A stretch of DNA of 64,000 nt from Candidatus Zixiibacteriota bacterium (GCA_024231855.1 JAAEQD010000243.1:1-64000), one strand, 5' to 3'. Positions 9,375 through 18,342 are shown, counted from the stretch's first letter. The notes: generated by a model from the sequence alone, not told the origin. Numbers and translations are program-made.

Positions 9375-10466
9375 ATGATTACTTTATTCCAGGATTCTGT
9401 ATCAAAGACATTAAATACATTTCTTGACGTTTATGAAAGCAAGATAGATTATAAATCATTTCACTTGCAATTACAGCATATATGTATCTGGAATTGCAAA
9501 CAATTTATACTTGGCAATGAGATTTTTAATCGCACATGTGTTCTTATTGAGAATAGTCCCTATGAAGATGAGGAAATACATGAGTTAATAAAAATATTGA
9601 AGTACCTTTTCGATAATGCATTGCCTTTTTACGTTCTTGGTATGGATAAAAATCCAATCCACCACAATTTACAAGTAGTAGAAAACATTGTCCAAATTGT
9701 CATAGGCGAGAAGGAATCATTTCAATTTGCGAGAATGGCTGCAATACTCGCTTTATTGCATGATGTGGGAAATGGATTTGTTGATCCAAAGTTGGCTAAA
9801 ATTAAAAGCAGCGACATTAAAGATCATGTGAAAAATCTATATGATGAAGGTAGAACAGAAGATGAAATTGATAGAGAAACTGAAAAGGAAATTAAAAAAG
9901 CAATATTATTTAGAAAGGCTCATATGATCGAAGGAGTCAAGATTGCTGATAGATTAATTGACCAACTTAATAAAGACAATGATAGTATGCGCGGAATAGT
10001 AATTGAAAATATGAAGGAAATAACAAACTGCATTGAAATACACGATAATCCATCTATAGCAGACCATTATTCGCAATTAGATAAAAATTTTAATAAAAGC
10101 CACTTAATACCTTTGAATAATCCACTTGCCGTCGTTCTAAGGGAAGCGGATAGGCTATGGATGGTTTCAAAAGAAGGATTGGAAAAGGATTTGTTTGATG
10201 ATTTAAAAAAGAAAATCGAAAATAAAGCTATCGAGAAACTGCGACACAATCTAAAAAGATTTGTAAATGAATACAATTTATATTGTAAGGCAAATGAAAT
10301 AAATTCTAATGAATTATCTAAATTTAAAGGAAAAACCTTATTCCGTACAGCAACTGGCTATCGTTTACTAAAGAAATATCTAAAACTAAGATTACTGGAA
10401 CTGGATATTGAGTATCATGAGGACGATGAAAAAATAATTCCCTTTATTTTAGATAAGGCAAGATAA
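9375..10466 (+). CDS. HD-domain metal-dependent phosphohydrolase, function unknown
   Basis: 363 residues, cytosolic, no signal peptide. The HD-superfamily ligands can be followed: H97 in HHNLQVVENI, the H129-D130 doublet in LLHDVGNGF, H183 in HMIEGVKIADR, H223-D224 in EIHDNP, and D259 in READRLW. The extra histidines resemble the HD-GYP/HDOD-like and HDc subgroups with a two-metal site. The C-terminal third is lysine-rich and helical. No GYP motif is seen, so c-di-GMP hydrolysis is not implied. The gene is clearly more AT-rich than its neighbours, uses many ATA/AAA/TTA codons, and is flanked on both sides by palindromic repeats. All of this fits recent acquisition. AAGAGG precedes the ATG. 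Confidence 0.75.
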   Translation: MITLFQDSVSKTLNTFLDVYESKIDYKSFHLQLQHICIWNCKQFILGNEIFNRTCVLIENSPYEDEEIHELIKILKYLFDNALPFYVLGMDKNPIHHNLQVVENIVQIVIGEKESFQFARMAAILALLHDVGNGFVDPKLAKIKSSDIKDHVKNLYDEGRTEDEIDRETEKEIKKAILFRKAHMIEGVKIADRLIDQLNKDNDSMRGIVIENMKEITNCIEIHDNPSIADHYSQLDKNFNKSHLIPLNNPLAVVLREADRLWMVSKEGLEKDLFDDLKKKIENKAIEKLRHNLKRFVNEYNLYCKANEINSNELSKFKGKTLFRTATGYRLLKKYLKLRLLELDIEYHEDDEKIIPFILDKAR

Positions 10467-10634
10467 TATCTTATTAAGATATGTATTTATTCTTATACAA
10501 TGAACACTGTTGCGGCATCCAGCGGATTTTTAGCTGGTAGATAGAAGATGTAATTACAGTTAACAAGTATAAATTACTGATATTTTACTCTATCACCTCC
10601 AGAAATCAAGCCTGGGTGCCCCATACCCGCTACT
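10467..10634. other. Non-coding DNA after the HD gene
   Basis: AT-rich, no gene. A weak hairpin (CCAGC...GCTGG around 10520-10540) lacks a T-run. The segment near 10605-10634 (GGTGCCCC...ACCCGC) looks like a degenerate repeat leading into the MITE-like element. Confidence 0.4.
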
Positions 10635-10782
10635 GGGTTTGTTGAAAAATCCCTCCTATAATTTTAAATAGTTTTCTTGAAAGCCCGTAGGGGCACAGCG
10701 TGCTGTGCCCCTACGGGTTACTTGGCCTTCAATATTAATATTCAAGCATCCTATTGAATAGACGGACTTTATTAACAAGCCC
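10635..10782. repeat. 148-bp MITE-like element with central perfect palindrome
   Basis: Imperfect terminal inverted repeats of about 25 bp (18 matches by hand: GGGTTTGTTGAAAAA at the left against GGGCTTGTTAATAAA read from the right) flank a 16-bp perfect palindrome. The palindrome is CCCGTAGGGGCACAGC at 10684-10699, spacer GT, and its complement at 10702-10717. No reading frame lies inside. The architecture is that of a small non-autonomous element or a REP/BIME-type structure. Confidence 0.7.
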
Positions 10783-10834
10783 TACTGTGGGCTGGGTTCC
10801 TTACCAGCTAACTTGTGTGCTATGAACGTAGCAT

Positions 10835-11755
10835 TCAATCCAGCAACGCCCGCCCGGAGAGCTTCAGGAAGACATCCTCGAGGTTGGCCGGGCGTTTAAC
10901 CAGGCCTTTGGGATTGAATCGTGACAGGCCGCTCAATATCGTTTCGGCCTCGTTGGTGTAGATATTGATATCTTCGCCGGCTCTTTCGAAATAGCCGTCG
11001 TTATTGATGATGTCTGGCAATGCTGTAATCAGAGACTCATCCGGTTCAACCAACTCGATCACCTCTTTGCCGATATGGCTATCAACCATCGAGGCCGGGT
11101 TGCCCTCGGCGATTATTTTTCCCTGATGCATCATCAACAGGCGATCACACAGTTGGGCCGCCTCATCCATGTAATGCGTAGTCAGGATAATCGTGATCCC
11201 GGATTTCTTCAACGTCTTGAGTTTCTGCCAGACCAGATGACGCGCCTGCGGATCGAGGCCGGTGGTCGGCTCATCGAGTACAAGTATCTTGGGGCTGTTG
11301 ATCAAACCGCGGATTAACATCAGCCGACGTCTCATACCGCCGGAAAGCTCCTCGATAATAGTATCCTGCTTCTCAGTTAACGACATCATAGCGATTAGCT
11401 CATCCGCCCGTGGCCCGGATACCCTGGCCGGGATATCGAAATAACGGGCGTAAGTGATCAGGTTCTCTTTCACGTTCAAATCGGGATCGAGCGAGTCCTC
11501 CTGATGGACTATACCGAGGATATTTTTCACCTGTCGGGGATATTTGACCACGTCCATGCCGTCGACTTCCAGAACGCCGCTATCAGGCAGGATAAAGCAG
11601 TAGATCATCTTCATGGTGGTCGTTTTACCGGCGCCGTTGGGGCCCAGAAAACCGAATGTCTCACCCTGCTTGATTTCGAAATCGATACTATTCACGGCGA
11701 CTAAATCTTTATAACGCTTTGATAGTTGCGAGGCTTTTATGATTATATCATTCAT
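10835..11755 (-). CDS. ABC transporter ATP-binding protein (DrrA/NodI-like)
   Basis: 306-residue stand-alone ATPase subunit. Walker A GPNGAGKTT is at about 38-46, the Q-loop is VHQEDSLDPDL, the ABC signature is LSGGMRRR, Walker B is ILVLDEPTTGLDPQ, and the switch histidine is in TTHYMDEA. The C-terminal extension of about 90 residues is typical of the DrrA/NodI/CcmA class that energises two-component exporters or ABC-2 permeases. No permease gene is adjacent: downstream is repeat DNA and upstream is a nuclease gene overlapping by 4 nt. The membrane partner must be encoded elsewhere or may have been lost. The substrate is unknown. Confidence 0.9.
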   Translation of the reverse strand: MNDIIIKASQLSKRYKDLVAVNSIDFEIKQGETFGFLGPNGAGKTTTMKMIYCFILPDSGVLEVDGMDVVKYPRQVKNILGIVHQEDSLDPDLNVKENLITYARYFDIPARVSGPRADELIAMMSLTEKQDTIIEELSGGMRRRLMLIRGLINSPKILVLDEPTTGLDPQARHLVWQKLKTLKKSGITIILTTHYMDEAAQLCDRLLMMHQGKIIAEGNPASMVDSHIGKEVIELVEPDESLITALPDIINNDGYFERAGEDINIYTNEAETILSGLSRFNPKGLVKRPANLEDVFLKLSGRALLD

Positions 11756-12744
11756 TCGCGAAACATGTCCATTTCCTTTAAAACGTAGCGGTCGATATTC
11801 TTGCGGTTGGCCATTGTCGCTTTAACTGCGTTATAGCCTCGCATTTTCAAATCATCGACTATATCCTTGAAGCCGAACAGGCAATAAATCTTCCGGGGAT
11901 TAGCTTCTTCCACGTAACGTATCAGATCATTGTACGAGGCGTGGTCGGAAAGCGGTATCAGCTCATCAACGTAGCGCATCCTGATATAACTTCGATACAA
12001 CGCCCAGCCTGTCGTGAAACAGGTGCGCTTGTGATAGTTAGGGAAAAGGTCATCCAAAAATTTATAATTGGGCGGAACGACTATAGCGCCGTTTTCCGGA
12101 TATTGTTGGGAAAGCTCGTGATAATTTTTTATATCAACGCCATATTTGCTATGGATATCCGCGTTGGCCATAGCCGTTTCGGTGCCATAGGTATTGAATC
12201 CGGCATCACCCAAAATCTTCATCACCTCTTGCGCCTTGCCGCAATTATAAGCGAAGATAATCGGGATATCGCCCGAGTGTATGGCGGCATCGACGAATTC
12301 GATCAGCCGCTGCTTGAGATAATTGTAATCGGGGAAATTGAAGCGTTTTTTGCCAAACGTGGTATCGATAAACAGGATATCGCATTTGTGAATTTCGGCC
12401 GGGGCGCAGGTATCGTTGGGGCTTAGCTTGAAATCGCCCGTATAGACAATTCGATAGTCCGAATAATCCATCACGAACTGCGCCGAACCCAGAATATGCC
12501 CGGCCGGTTCGGGCCGGATAGTGGAGCTGTTGAAATTGTAAGTCTTACCATATTCGATCGGCACGCCCGTGAAATCACCGATATAGTACCTGGCCAGCTC
12601 AAGTGTCGGCGGGGTCGCGAAAATAGTCTTATGCCGTTTGATATGATCGGAGTGCGCATGGCTGACCGCCGCCGCCTCTTGAACGCGGGTTGGATCGATA
12701 ATCAACTCGGAGCCTACTCTGATACCACAGTTGAGTTCAATCAA
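11752..12744 (-). CDS. Metallo-beta-lactamase/beta-CASP nuclease
   Basis: 330 residues. The MBL-fold motif SHAHSDHI (HxHxDH) is at about residues 28-35. Motif III is in AGHILGSAQ, motif IV Asp is in YTGDF, and a C-terminal LSDHASYNDL supplies a beta-CASP-style histidine. The insert between the MBL halves corresponds to the beta-CASP domain. Relatives include RNase J, CPSF-73-like RNA processing nucleases, and the DNA-ligase-associated exonuclease group, which has about this length. RNA versus DNA substrate cannot be decided, and no ligase gene is nearby. Its start lies inside the upstream adenosine-specific kinase gene and its stop overlaps the ABC ATPase, so it is within the operon. Confidence 0.85.
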   Translation of the reverse strand: MIELNCGIRVGSELIIDPTRVQEAAAVSHAHSDHIKRHKTIFATPPTLELARYYIGDFTGVPIEYGKTYNFNSSTIRPEPAGHILGSAQFVMDYSDYRIVYTGDFKLSPNDTCAPAEIHKCDILFIDTTFGKKRFNFPDYNYLKQRLIEFVDAAIHSGDIPIIFAYNCGKAQEVMKILGDAGFNTYGTETAMANADIHSKYGVDIKNYHELSQQYPENGAIVVPPNYKFLDDLFPNYHKRTCFTTGWALYRSYIRMRYVDELIPLSDHASYNDLIRYVEEANPRKIYCLFGFKDIVDDLKMRGYNAVKATMANRKNIDRYVLKEMDMFRE

Positions 12745-13223
12745 AGCTTATATCCGATATCGCGAAGGAATTTCTTCCGGGTTTCCTTACCAGTGGCGTC
12801 CTCGATGCCCCTGGGCGGGAAACCATCGATAACACCCAGGACCGCGCCGCCCTGTTCGTTGCGGGTGACGACAACCTGAATCGGGTTGGCCGTGGCACAA
12901 TATATTCGCACGATCTCCGGCACATTTTTAATCGCCGGCAGGAAATTCAACGGGAAAGCGTCTTTCAAGAATATAATAAAACTGTGGCCGCAGCCAATAT
13001 CCATGATAGCATCGGTGGCGAGTTTGATCAGGCCGTCATCGTTGCCTTCCCAACGAACCAGGCATTCCTGCGAGGCCTCGGAAAAGGCGATCCCGAACTT
13101 AACACCCGGACAATTATTGACCATAACTTCGTAAAGGTCTTCGGCGGTTTTAATAAAATGAGAATGGCCGAAAATCACATTGCTACCTTCGGGAATTTTT
13201 ATCTCAACGGTCTTGATATCCAT
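12741..13223 (-). CDS. Adenosine-specific kinase (archaeal-type, PF04008 family)
   Basis: 160 residues, recognised from the family pattern VEIKIPEGSNVIFGHSHFIKTAEDLYE, the FGIAFSEAS block, IYCATANPIQVV, and the C-terminal VLGVIDGFPPRGIE loop. Members of this small family, first characterised from hyperthermophilic archaea, bind adenosine/AMP and are annotated as adenosine-specific kinases. A role in nucleoside salvage fits with the purine nucleoside phosphorylase in the same operon. AAGGAGGAG lies immediately upstream of the ATG. The catalytic activity of bacterial members is not well established, so the name is a family label. Confidence 0.88.
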   Translation of the reverse strand: MDIKTVEIKIPEGSNVIFGHSHFIKTAEDLYEVMVNNCPGVKFGIAFSEASQECLVRWEGNDDGLIKLATDAIMDIGCGHSFIIFLKDAFPLNFLPAIKNVPEIVRIYCATANPIQVVVTRNEQGGAVLGVIDGFPPRGIEDATGKETRKKFLRDIGYKL

Positions 13224-13266
13224 GACTCCTCCTTGGTTCTATATTCACTCGTACTACAGTTAGTAT

Positions 13267-14238
13267 TTAACTGTAAGCTTCCAGAATTTCAACCGCTTTT
13301 TGAAAATCTTCCGGTAAATCACTTTGGAAACTCATCTGCTCCCCGGTGGCGGGATGTTCGAAACTAAGCTTTTGGGCGTGAAGGGCCTGGCTATCGAGCG
13401 TTTTTAACAATGACAAACCAATCTGCTTTTTAGGACCGGTTAGCCTGGTAATCGATCGGGAACGGCCGCCGTAGGTTGAATCGCCGACCACCGGAGTGCC
13501 GAAATAAGAGAGATGGACTCTAATCTGATGGGTCCTGCCGGTTTGAAGTTTGACTCCCACAAGTTCGGCAATCTCGAATGACTTTATAACCCGATAATGC
13601 GTAACGGCATCACGAGGTTTTACGCCATTAACCTTCATCACCTTTCGGTCGCTGGGTGAACGCCCGATTGGCAAATCGATTGTGCCTTCAGCCTGGGCGA
13701 TTTTACCCCAGACCAGCGCGATATATTCCCGGGAGATCAGCCGTTGTTTCATCATCGCCTGCAATTGGGCCAGGATTTTCTCATCCTTGGCGATTACCAG
13801 AAGCCCCGATGTATCCTTATCCAGCCGATGGACAAGGCCGGGTCGGATTCTGTCGGAAAAGTTTTTTAACTGCGAAAAGTAAAACAGTAAGCCATTAATC
13901 AATGTGCCACTGTAATTACCGGCAGCGGGATGACAGACCATACCCGAAGGCTTATTAACCACCAATAGATAGTCATCCTCATGAACGATATCTAACGGGA
14001 TTTCCTCAGGCTGGGCGTCAATGGGTGGTGGCGCGACCATTTCGAGAGTAATCCTGTCGCCGGATTTCACCTTATAGGACGCCTTTAGGACGCGTCCGTT
14101 ACTTGTTATATACCCGGCCGTTGCCAGCTTGGTGAAATGACTTCTCGTATGGCCCTCAACTCTGTGAGTACAGAAAACATCAAGCCTGTTGCCGGTTTCC
14201 TCCTCGGAAACTTCCAGCCTTAATATCGGTGCGTCCAT
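13267..14238 (-). CDS. rluD: RluA/RluD-family 23S rRNA pseudouridine synthase
   Basis: 323 residues. An N-terminal S4 RNA-binding domain (about 12-75; NRLDVFC...RSHFTKLATAG) is followed by the pseudouridine synthase domain with the catalytic Asp in VHRLDKDTSGLLV, then LQTGRTHQIRVHL and GDSTYGG. The S4-plus-synthase layout is that of RluD (U1911/1915/1917 in helix 69) and of YlyB, whose gene follows lspA in Bacillus as it does here. It lies 1 nt from lspA and is likely cotranscribed and translationally coupled. The target site is inferred from family membership; RluC is the alternative. Confidence 0.92.
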   Translation of the reverse strand: MDAPILRLEVSEEETGNRLDVFCTHRVEGHTRSHFTKLATAGYITSNGRVLKASYKVKSGDRITLEMVAPPPIDAQPEEIPLDIVHEDDYLLVVNKPSGMVCHPAAGNYSGTLINGLLFYFSQLKNFSDRIRPGLVHRLDKDTSGLLVIAKDEKILAQLQAMMKQRLISREYIALVWGKIAQAEGTIDLPIGRSPSDRKVMKVNGVKPRDAVTHYRVIKSFEIAELVGVKLQTGRTHQIRVHLSYFGTPVVGDSTYGGRSRSITRLTGPKKQIGLSLLKTLDSQALHAQKLSFEHPATGEQMSFQSDLPEDFQKAVEILEAYS

Positions 14239-14239
14239 T

Positions 14240-14815
14240 TCACGAATTGTTTTGGGTGTCGCCGACTATATTATCGGTTTCGGTTGGCATCGCGATTTCG
14301 AATTTTTCCTGAAAAACCAAATAGATTATAAACCCGATCAAGCCCAGCGTAATAGCCGCATCGGCAATATTAAATAAATACCATCGATAAAGCTCGAATC
14401 CGGGAAATTCGTAAGACAAAACCGTGAAAGGGGGGATAATAATATCGAATATATTTACATCGATGAAATCAATTACTTTTCGATAAAATATCCGATCAAT
14501 CATATTGCCGATTGCCCCGCCTATAACGGCCGCCAGACAGATTTTGGCGTATTTATGAGTATCGGGTGTTTTTAGAAAGTAGATAATAATCAGGACTATG
14601 GCCAATGATGATGTGATCAGATAAAACCAGTAATTACCGAAATTTAATCCGAAAGCGCCTCCGGCGTTCAGGGCGAATGTAAATCTGAAAAAATCGCCTA
14701 GCACAAGACGCGTTTCGCCAAGTATATACGATGTATTTATATATACCTTACTTAACTGATCGATTAGGATAATTATAGATGCTACAGCCAGGTAAGTTCT
14801 ATATTCAGGCCTCAC
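14240..14815 (-). CDS. lspA: Lipoprotein signal peptidase (signal peptidase II)
   Basis: Inner-membrane aspartyl peptidase that removes signal peptides from diacylglyceryl-prolipoproteins. Start taken as GTG 14815 (191 residues) because AGGAGA lies about 12 nt upstream and the next upstream ATG (14866) would overlap the DksA-type gene by 62 nt. With this start the overlap is 11 nt. Four membrane segments are visible, with motifs DQLSKVYI, NAGGAFG, GNMIDRIFYRKVIDF and FNIADAAITLG. By alignment the catalytic aspartates are D116 and D152. The C-terminal tail is slightly longer than usual. At least one lipoprotein substrate, at 30447-31499, is encoded in this window. Confidence 0.93.
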   Translation of the reverse strand: MRPEYRTYLAVASIIILIDQLSKVYINTSYILGETRLVLGDFFRFTFALNAGGAFGLNFGNYWFYLITSSLAIVLIIIYFLKTPDTHKYAKICLAAVIGGAIGNMIDRIFYRKVIDFIDVNIFDIIIPPFTVLSYEFPGFELYRWYLFNIADAAITLGLIGFIIYLVFQEKFEIAMPTETDNIVGDTQNNS

Positions 14816-15194
14816 GGGATTTTCGTATCTCCTCGGCTTCCTTACATTTGATACACATCCTGGCATGGGGTACCGCCTCGAGACGGGCTGTGTTTATCGG
14901 TTCGCCGCATTCGGAGCAAATACCAAAGTCTTTGTTATTACGGAGCCTTCGCAGAGCTTCATCTATATGGTATAGAAGCCTGCCGGATTTTGAAGCGAAC
15001 AAGAAGGCTTTTTCACGTTCCATGGCATCGGTACCCTGATCAGCCATGTGATAAGAATATGATGATAGGTCGCCGGAGTTTTCTTTGGAAGTTGTATCGA
15101 GAGATCTTTTTCTAATTAGCCCTAATTCTTCGACCAATTGAGCTCTCTTTGCCAAGAGCTGTTTTTCGTACTTATTACGTTCCGCCTTTTTCAC
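14805..15194 (-). CDS. DksA/TraR-type C4 zinc-finger protein (YlyA-like)
   Basis: 129 residues: an N-terminal helical coiled-coil (about 1-80) and a C-terminal zinc finger CSECGEPINT...CIKC with CxxC-17-CxxC spacing, as in DksA. Such proteins enter the RNA polymerase secondary channel and modulate transcription, often with ppGpp. The coiled-coil tip carries SYHMADQGTDAMERE; DksA-type tips normally have acidic residues, and here GTDAME matches that region. Located between ileS and lspA exactly as ylyA is in Bacillus. Whether it acts as a true DksA is not shown. Confidence 0.88.
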   Translation of the reverse strand: MKKAERNKYEKQLLAKRAQLVEELGLIRKRSLDTTSKENSGDLSSYSYHMADQGTDAMEREKAFLFASKSGRLLYHIDEALRRLRNNKDFGICSECGEPINTARLEAVPHARMCIKCKEAEEIRKSREA

Positions 15195-15216
15195 AGGAAA
15201 ACTCCAATAAGATAAT

Positions 15217-18200
15217 TTATATTTTTTCCAATGCTATAACGGTGTCAATACCGTTGATGTTCCATTCTTTTTTTATTTTCCTACTTACATCCGTATCCAA
15301 ACCAACCGCCAGAGTTTCATTAACAATATAATCACCGAACATCTTCACTGCCTGGTCCGCTTCAGTGGATTGTGATATTCCCAAATGTATGCGATCGGTA
15401 ACCTCCAGGCCTCCGCCCTTTCTCATATTTTGAATTTTATTAATAAGCTCACGGGCAAACCCTTCGGCTAGCAGTTGTTCAGTCATAGTCAGATTGATTG
15501 CCACTTTCAGTCGACCATCGGCTGCGGCCGCGTATCCCTCTTTGGCCCTTACTTTAATAAGAATCTCCTCGGAGGTCAACACTTTTTCGCTATCACCGCA
15601 GGTTATTTTAATCGAACCGGTACTCCGTAATTCACTTAATTGACTATCTGTCATAGCCTTAACTGATTCGGCGATTTGGGGCGCCAGCTTGCCAAATTTG
15701 GGACCTATTACTTTGAAAATCGGCTCGGCAATAAGGCCGATGTAATTATCCGCGGCACTTGTGAACTCGATGCTTTTCACATTTAATTCTTCCAGAATTA
15801 CCTGGAAGAGGTTTTCCAGCCCCGCCGGGGCTTCGCCGGAATCATTGATTACGATCAGGTTCGCGACAGGTTGGCGGACTTTGACATTGGCGTCCTTGCG
15901 GGCGGCGCGGCCCAGACTGACTATGTTTTCGGCGATGCTCATCGCGAAATTGAGTTCTTTGTTGACCTTGCTTTCGTCGGCGATCGGGAAACCTTCATGA
16001 TGTATCGATTCGGCGAATCCCTCGAAACTTTCTGTCATGCGACGATAGATATCTTCGGTAATAAACGGTGCTATCGGCGCCGCCAATTTACAGACAGTTA
16101 AAAGCGAATCGTACAAAACATGATAAGCTGACAGTTTGTCATCGCTCATATCCGCGCCCCAGAAACGTTTCCGGCTTCTTTTTATCCACCAATTGGAAAG
16201 CTCATCGATAATAAACGCGCCCAGCAACCTGGTGACTTTCGTCAGATCGAACGCCTCGTACGCCTCCTCGCAACCTTTGATTAAACCGTTCAGGCGCGAT
16301 ATCAACCAGGCGTCTATCAGCGGTTTTTGTTCCGGACGTTTGGAATTAGGATCGAATTTGTCCAGGTCGGCGTAAAGAGCAAAGAACGAATAGCTGTTCT
16401 GGAGTGTCGAGAAGAATTTCCGCAAAACCTCGACTACGATTTTCTCATCGAAACGCTTAGGTATCCAGATTTGCGATCCATTCATCAAATACCATCTGAT
16501 AACATCCGCGCCGAATTTGGCAATCAGCATTTTGGGATCGAGTACATTGCCAATCCGCTTCGACATCTTTTTTCCTTTGATATCCAGAACCATGTTATTG
16601 ACAATGCATTTCTTGTAGCTGGATTTGCCGGAAACGAAAGCGCTGATCGCCAACATCGAGTAAAACCAGCCGCGAGTCTGATCCAGGCCCTCGGCGATAA
16701 ATTCCGCCGGGAAAAATATCTCCTCGAAATTATCCTTATTTTCGAAGGGATAATGCGCCTGCCCATACGGCATCGAACCCGAATCGAACCAGGCATCGAT
16801 TACCTCTTTTACCCTTACAGCCTCGCCTCCGCAATCGGGGCATTTGAGTTTGATATCGTCGACATACGGCCGATGTAAATCAATCTCATCGAGCGGGCCG
16901 GCAGCCGATTTTTTCAACTGGTCGATACTGCCAACAGATATCTCTTTTGAACAATCGGAACAAATCCAGATCGGCAAGGGAGTGCCCCAGTAGCGTTCAC
17001 GCGACAAAGCCCAGTCGATATTGTTTTCGAGCCATTCGCCGAAACGTTTCTCGCCGATTTCAGGAGGGTACCAACCAATATCCTTATTGATCTCCATCAT
17101 CTTGTCTTTAAACGAAGTCGTCCGGATAAACCATGAGCTTCTGGCGTAATACAGGAGGGGCGAATCACATCGCCAGCAAAATGGATAGGTGTGAGTATGC
17201 TGCTCGGATTTGTATAATTGCCCGCGCTCTTTTAGATCCTCAGTGATTTCGGGATCGGCTTGCTTGACAAATTTGCCCGCCCAGCGGGTGACTTTATCTA
17301 TGAATTCGCCATTGGTAGCCACAGCCTGCAATACCGGTAAATTATATTTTTTGCCAAGCTTGTAATCATCGGCGCCGAACGCCGGAGCGCAATGCACGAT
17401 ACCGGTACCGTCATCCATTGTGACAAAATCCGCGATAGTGGCGAAGTAGCCGTTTTCAGCTTCATCGGCCATGTAATCAAACAAAGGCTCATATTTCGTA
17501 TGCTCGTATTCACGGCCTGTTTTCATATCGATAACTTCATATTCACCATCGAGAACCTGCACGCGGGCGCTGGCCAGAATCAGTTTTTGGCCTTCATGTT
17601 TGACTTTCACGTATGTCTCATCCGGAGCCAATGCGACGGCGGTATTAGAGATCAAAGTCCAGGGTGTAGTGGTCCAGACCAGGAAATAAGTATCGGGTTC
17701 ATCCTTAAGCCTGATCTTGACGAATATCGACGGATCGGAGACTTCCTGGTAACCTTGAGCGATTTCATGGGATGATAAAGCCGTCTCGCAACGCGGACAC
17801 CAGGGGATAATCTTGTGGCCTTTATACAGCAAGCCTTCATCGTGAAATTTCTTGAGTATCCACCAGACGGATTCGACGTAATCGTTCGTATAAGTGATAT
17901 AAGGATTTTCGAGATCGATCCAGTAACCGATTTTGCGGGTGAATTCATCCCATTCGGTTTTGTATTCCCAAACCGATTCCCTGCATTTCTTATTGAATTT
18001 TTCGATACCGTATTTTTCGATTTCGTCTTTATGTTTTATGCCGATTTTGCCTTCGACATTAAGCTCGACCGGTAAGCCATGCGTATCCCAGCCCGCTTTT
18101 CGTTCGACGAAATGGCCTTTCATGCTCTTATAGCGGCAAATCGAATCCTTGATTGTTCGAGACAGGGCATGATGAATACCGGGTAGACCATTAGCCGTTG

Positions 18201-18342
18201 GCGGCCCCTCATAAAATATATAGCGATGGCCGTTTTGACGTAACTTCAGGGTCTTCTTGAAGATGTCATTTTCCTCCCAGAATTTCAGTATTTCTTCTTC
18301 AAGTCTGGGTTGGTCGAAACTTTTATCATATTGACGAAACAT
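15217..18342 (-). CDS. ileS: Isoleucyl-tRNA synthetase, eukaryote-like (IleS2) type
   Basis: 1041 residues. Start taken as ATG 18340-18342 (MFRQYDKSF), 5 nt after the phosphorylase stop; a longer in-frame start at 18435 would lie inside that gene. The class I motifs are PGIHHAL (HIGH-like, about residue 57) and KKMSKR (about residue 593). The editing domain has VWTTTPWTL and the GTGIVHCAPAFGADD block. The insert and tail organisation (GWDTHGLPVE...KIGIKHKDEIEKYG, no C-terminal CxxC zinc ribbon) matches the eukaryote-like IleS2 class of about 1040 residues, not the 930-residue bacterial IleS1. IleS2 enzymes are commonly insensitive to mupirocin, so natural tolerance is possible (inference). 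No T-box element is seen. Confidence 0.95.
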   Translation of the reverse strand: MFRQYDKSFDQPRLEEEILKFWEENDIFKKTLKLRQNGHRYIFYEGPPTANGLPGIHHALSRTIKDSICRYKSMKGHFVERKAGWDTHGLPVELNVEGKIGIKHKDEIEKYGIEKFNKKCRESVWEYKTEWDEFTRKIGYWIDLENPYITYTNDYVESVWWILKKFHDEGLLYKGHKIIPWCPRCETALSSHEIAQGYQEVSDPSIFVKIRLKDEPDTYFLVWTTTPWTLISNTAVALAPDETYVKVKHEGQKLILASARVQVLDGEYEVIDMKTGREYEHTKYEPLFDYMADEAENGYFATIADFVTMDDGTGIVHCAPAFGADDYKLGKKYNLPVLQAVATNGEFIDKVTRWAGKFVKQADPEITEDLKERGQLYKSEQHTHTYPFCWRCDSPLLYYARSSWFIRTTSFKDKMMEINKDIGWYPPEIGEKRFGEWLENNIDWALSRERYWGTPLPIWICSDCSKEISVGSIDQLKKSAAGPLDEIDLHRPYVDDIKLKCPDCGGEAVRVKEVIDAWFDSGSMPYGQAHYPFENKDNFEEIFFPAEFIAEGLDQTRGWFYSMLAISAFVSGKSSYKKCIVNNMVLDIKGKKMSKRIGNVLDPKMLIAKFGADVIRWYLMNGSQIWIPKRFDEKIVVEVLRKFFSTLQNSYSFFALYADLDKFDPNSKRPEQKPLIDAWLISRLNGLIKGCEEAYEAFDLTKVTRLLGAFIIDELSNWWIKRSRKRFWGADMSDDKLSAYHVLYDSLLTVCKLAAPIAPFITEDIYRRMTESFEGFAESIHHEGFPIADESKVNKELNFAMSIAENIVSLGRAARKDANVKVRQPVANLIVINDSGEAPAGLENLFQVILEELNVKSIEFTSAADNYIGLIAEPIFKVIGPKFGKLAPQIAESVKAMTDSQLSELRSTGSIKITCGDSEKVLTSEEILIKVRAKEGYAAAADGRLKVAINLTMTEQLLAEGFARELINKIQNMRKGGGLEVTDRIHLGISQSTEADQAVKMFGDYIVNETLAVGLDTDVSRKIKKEWNINGIDTVIALEKI

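Noticed and set aside
14816-14866. Upstream ATG start for lspA
   Set aside because: It would overlap the zinc-finger gene by 62 nt and encodes non-family residues; GTG 14815 has a ribosome-binding site.
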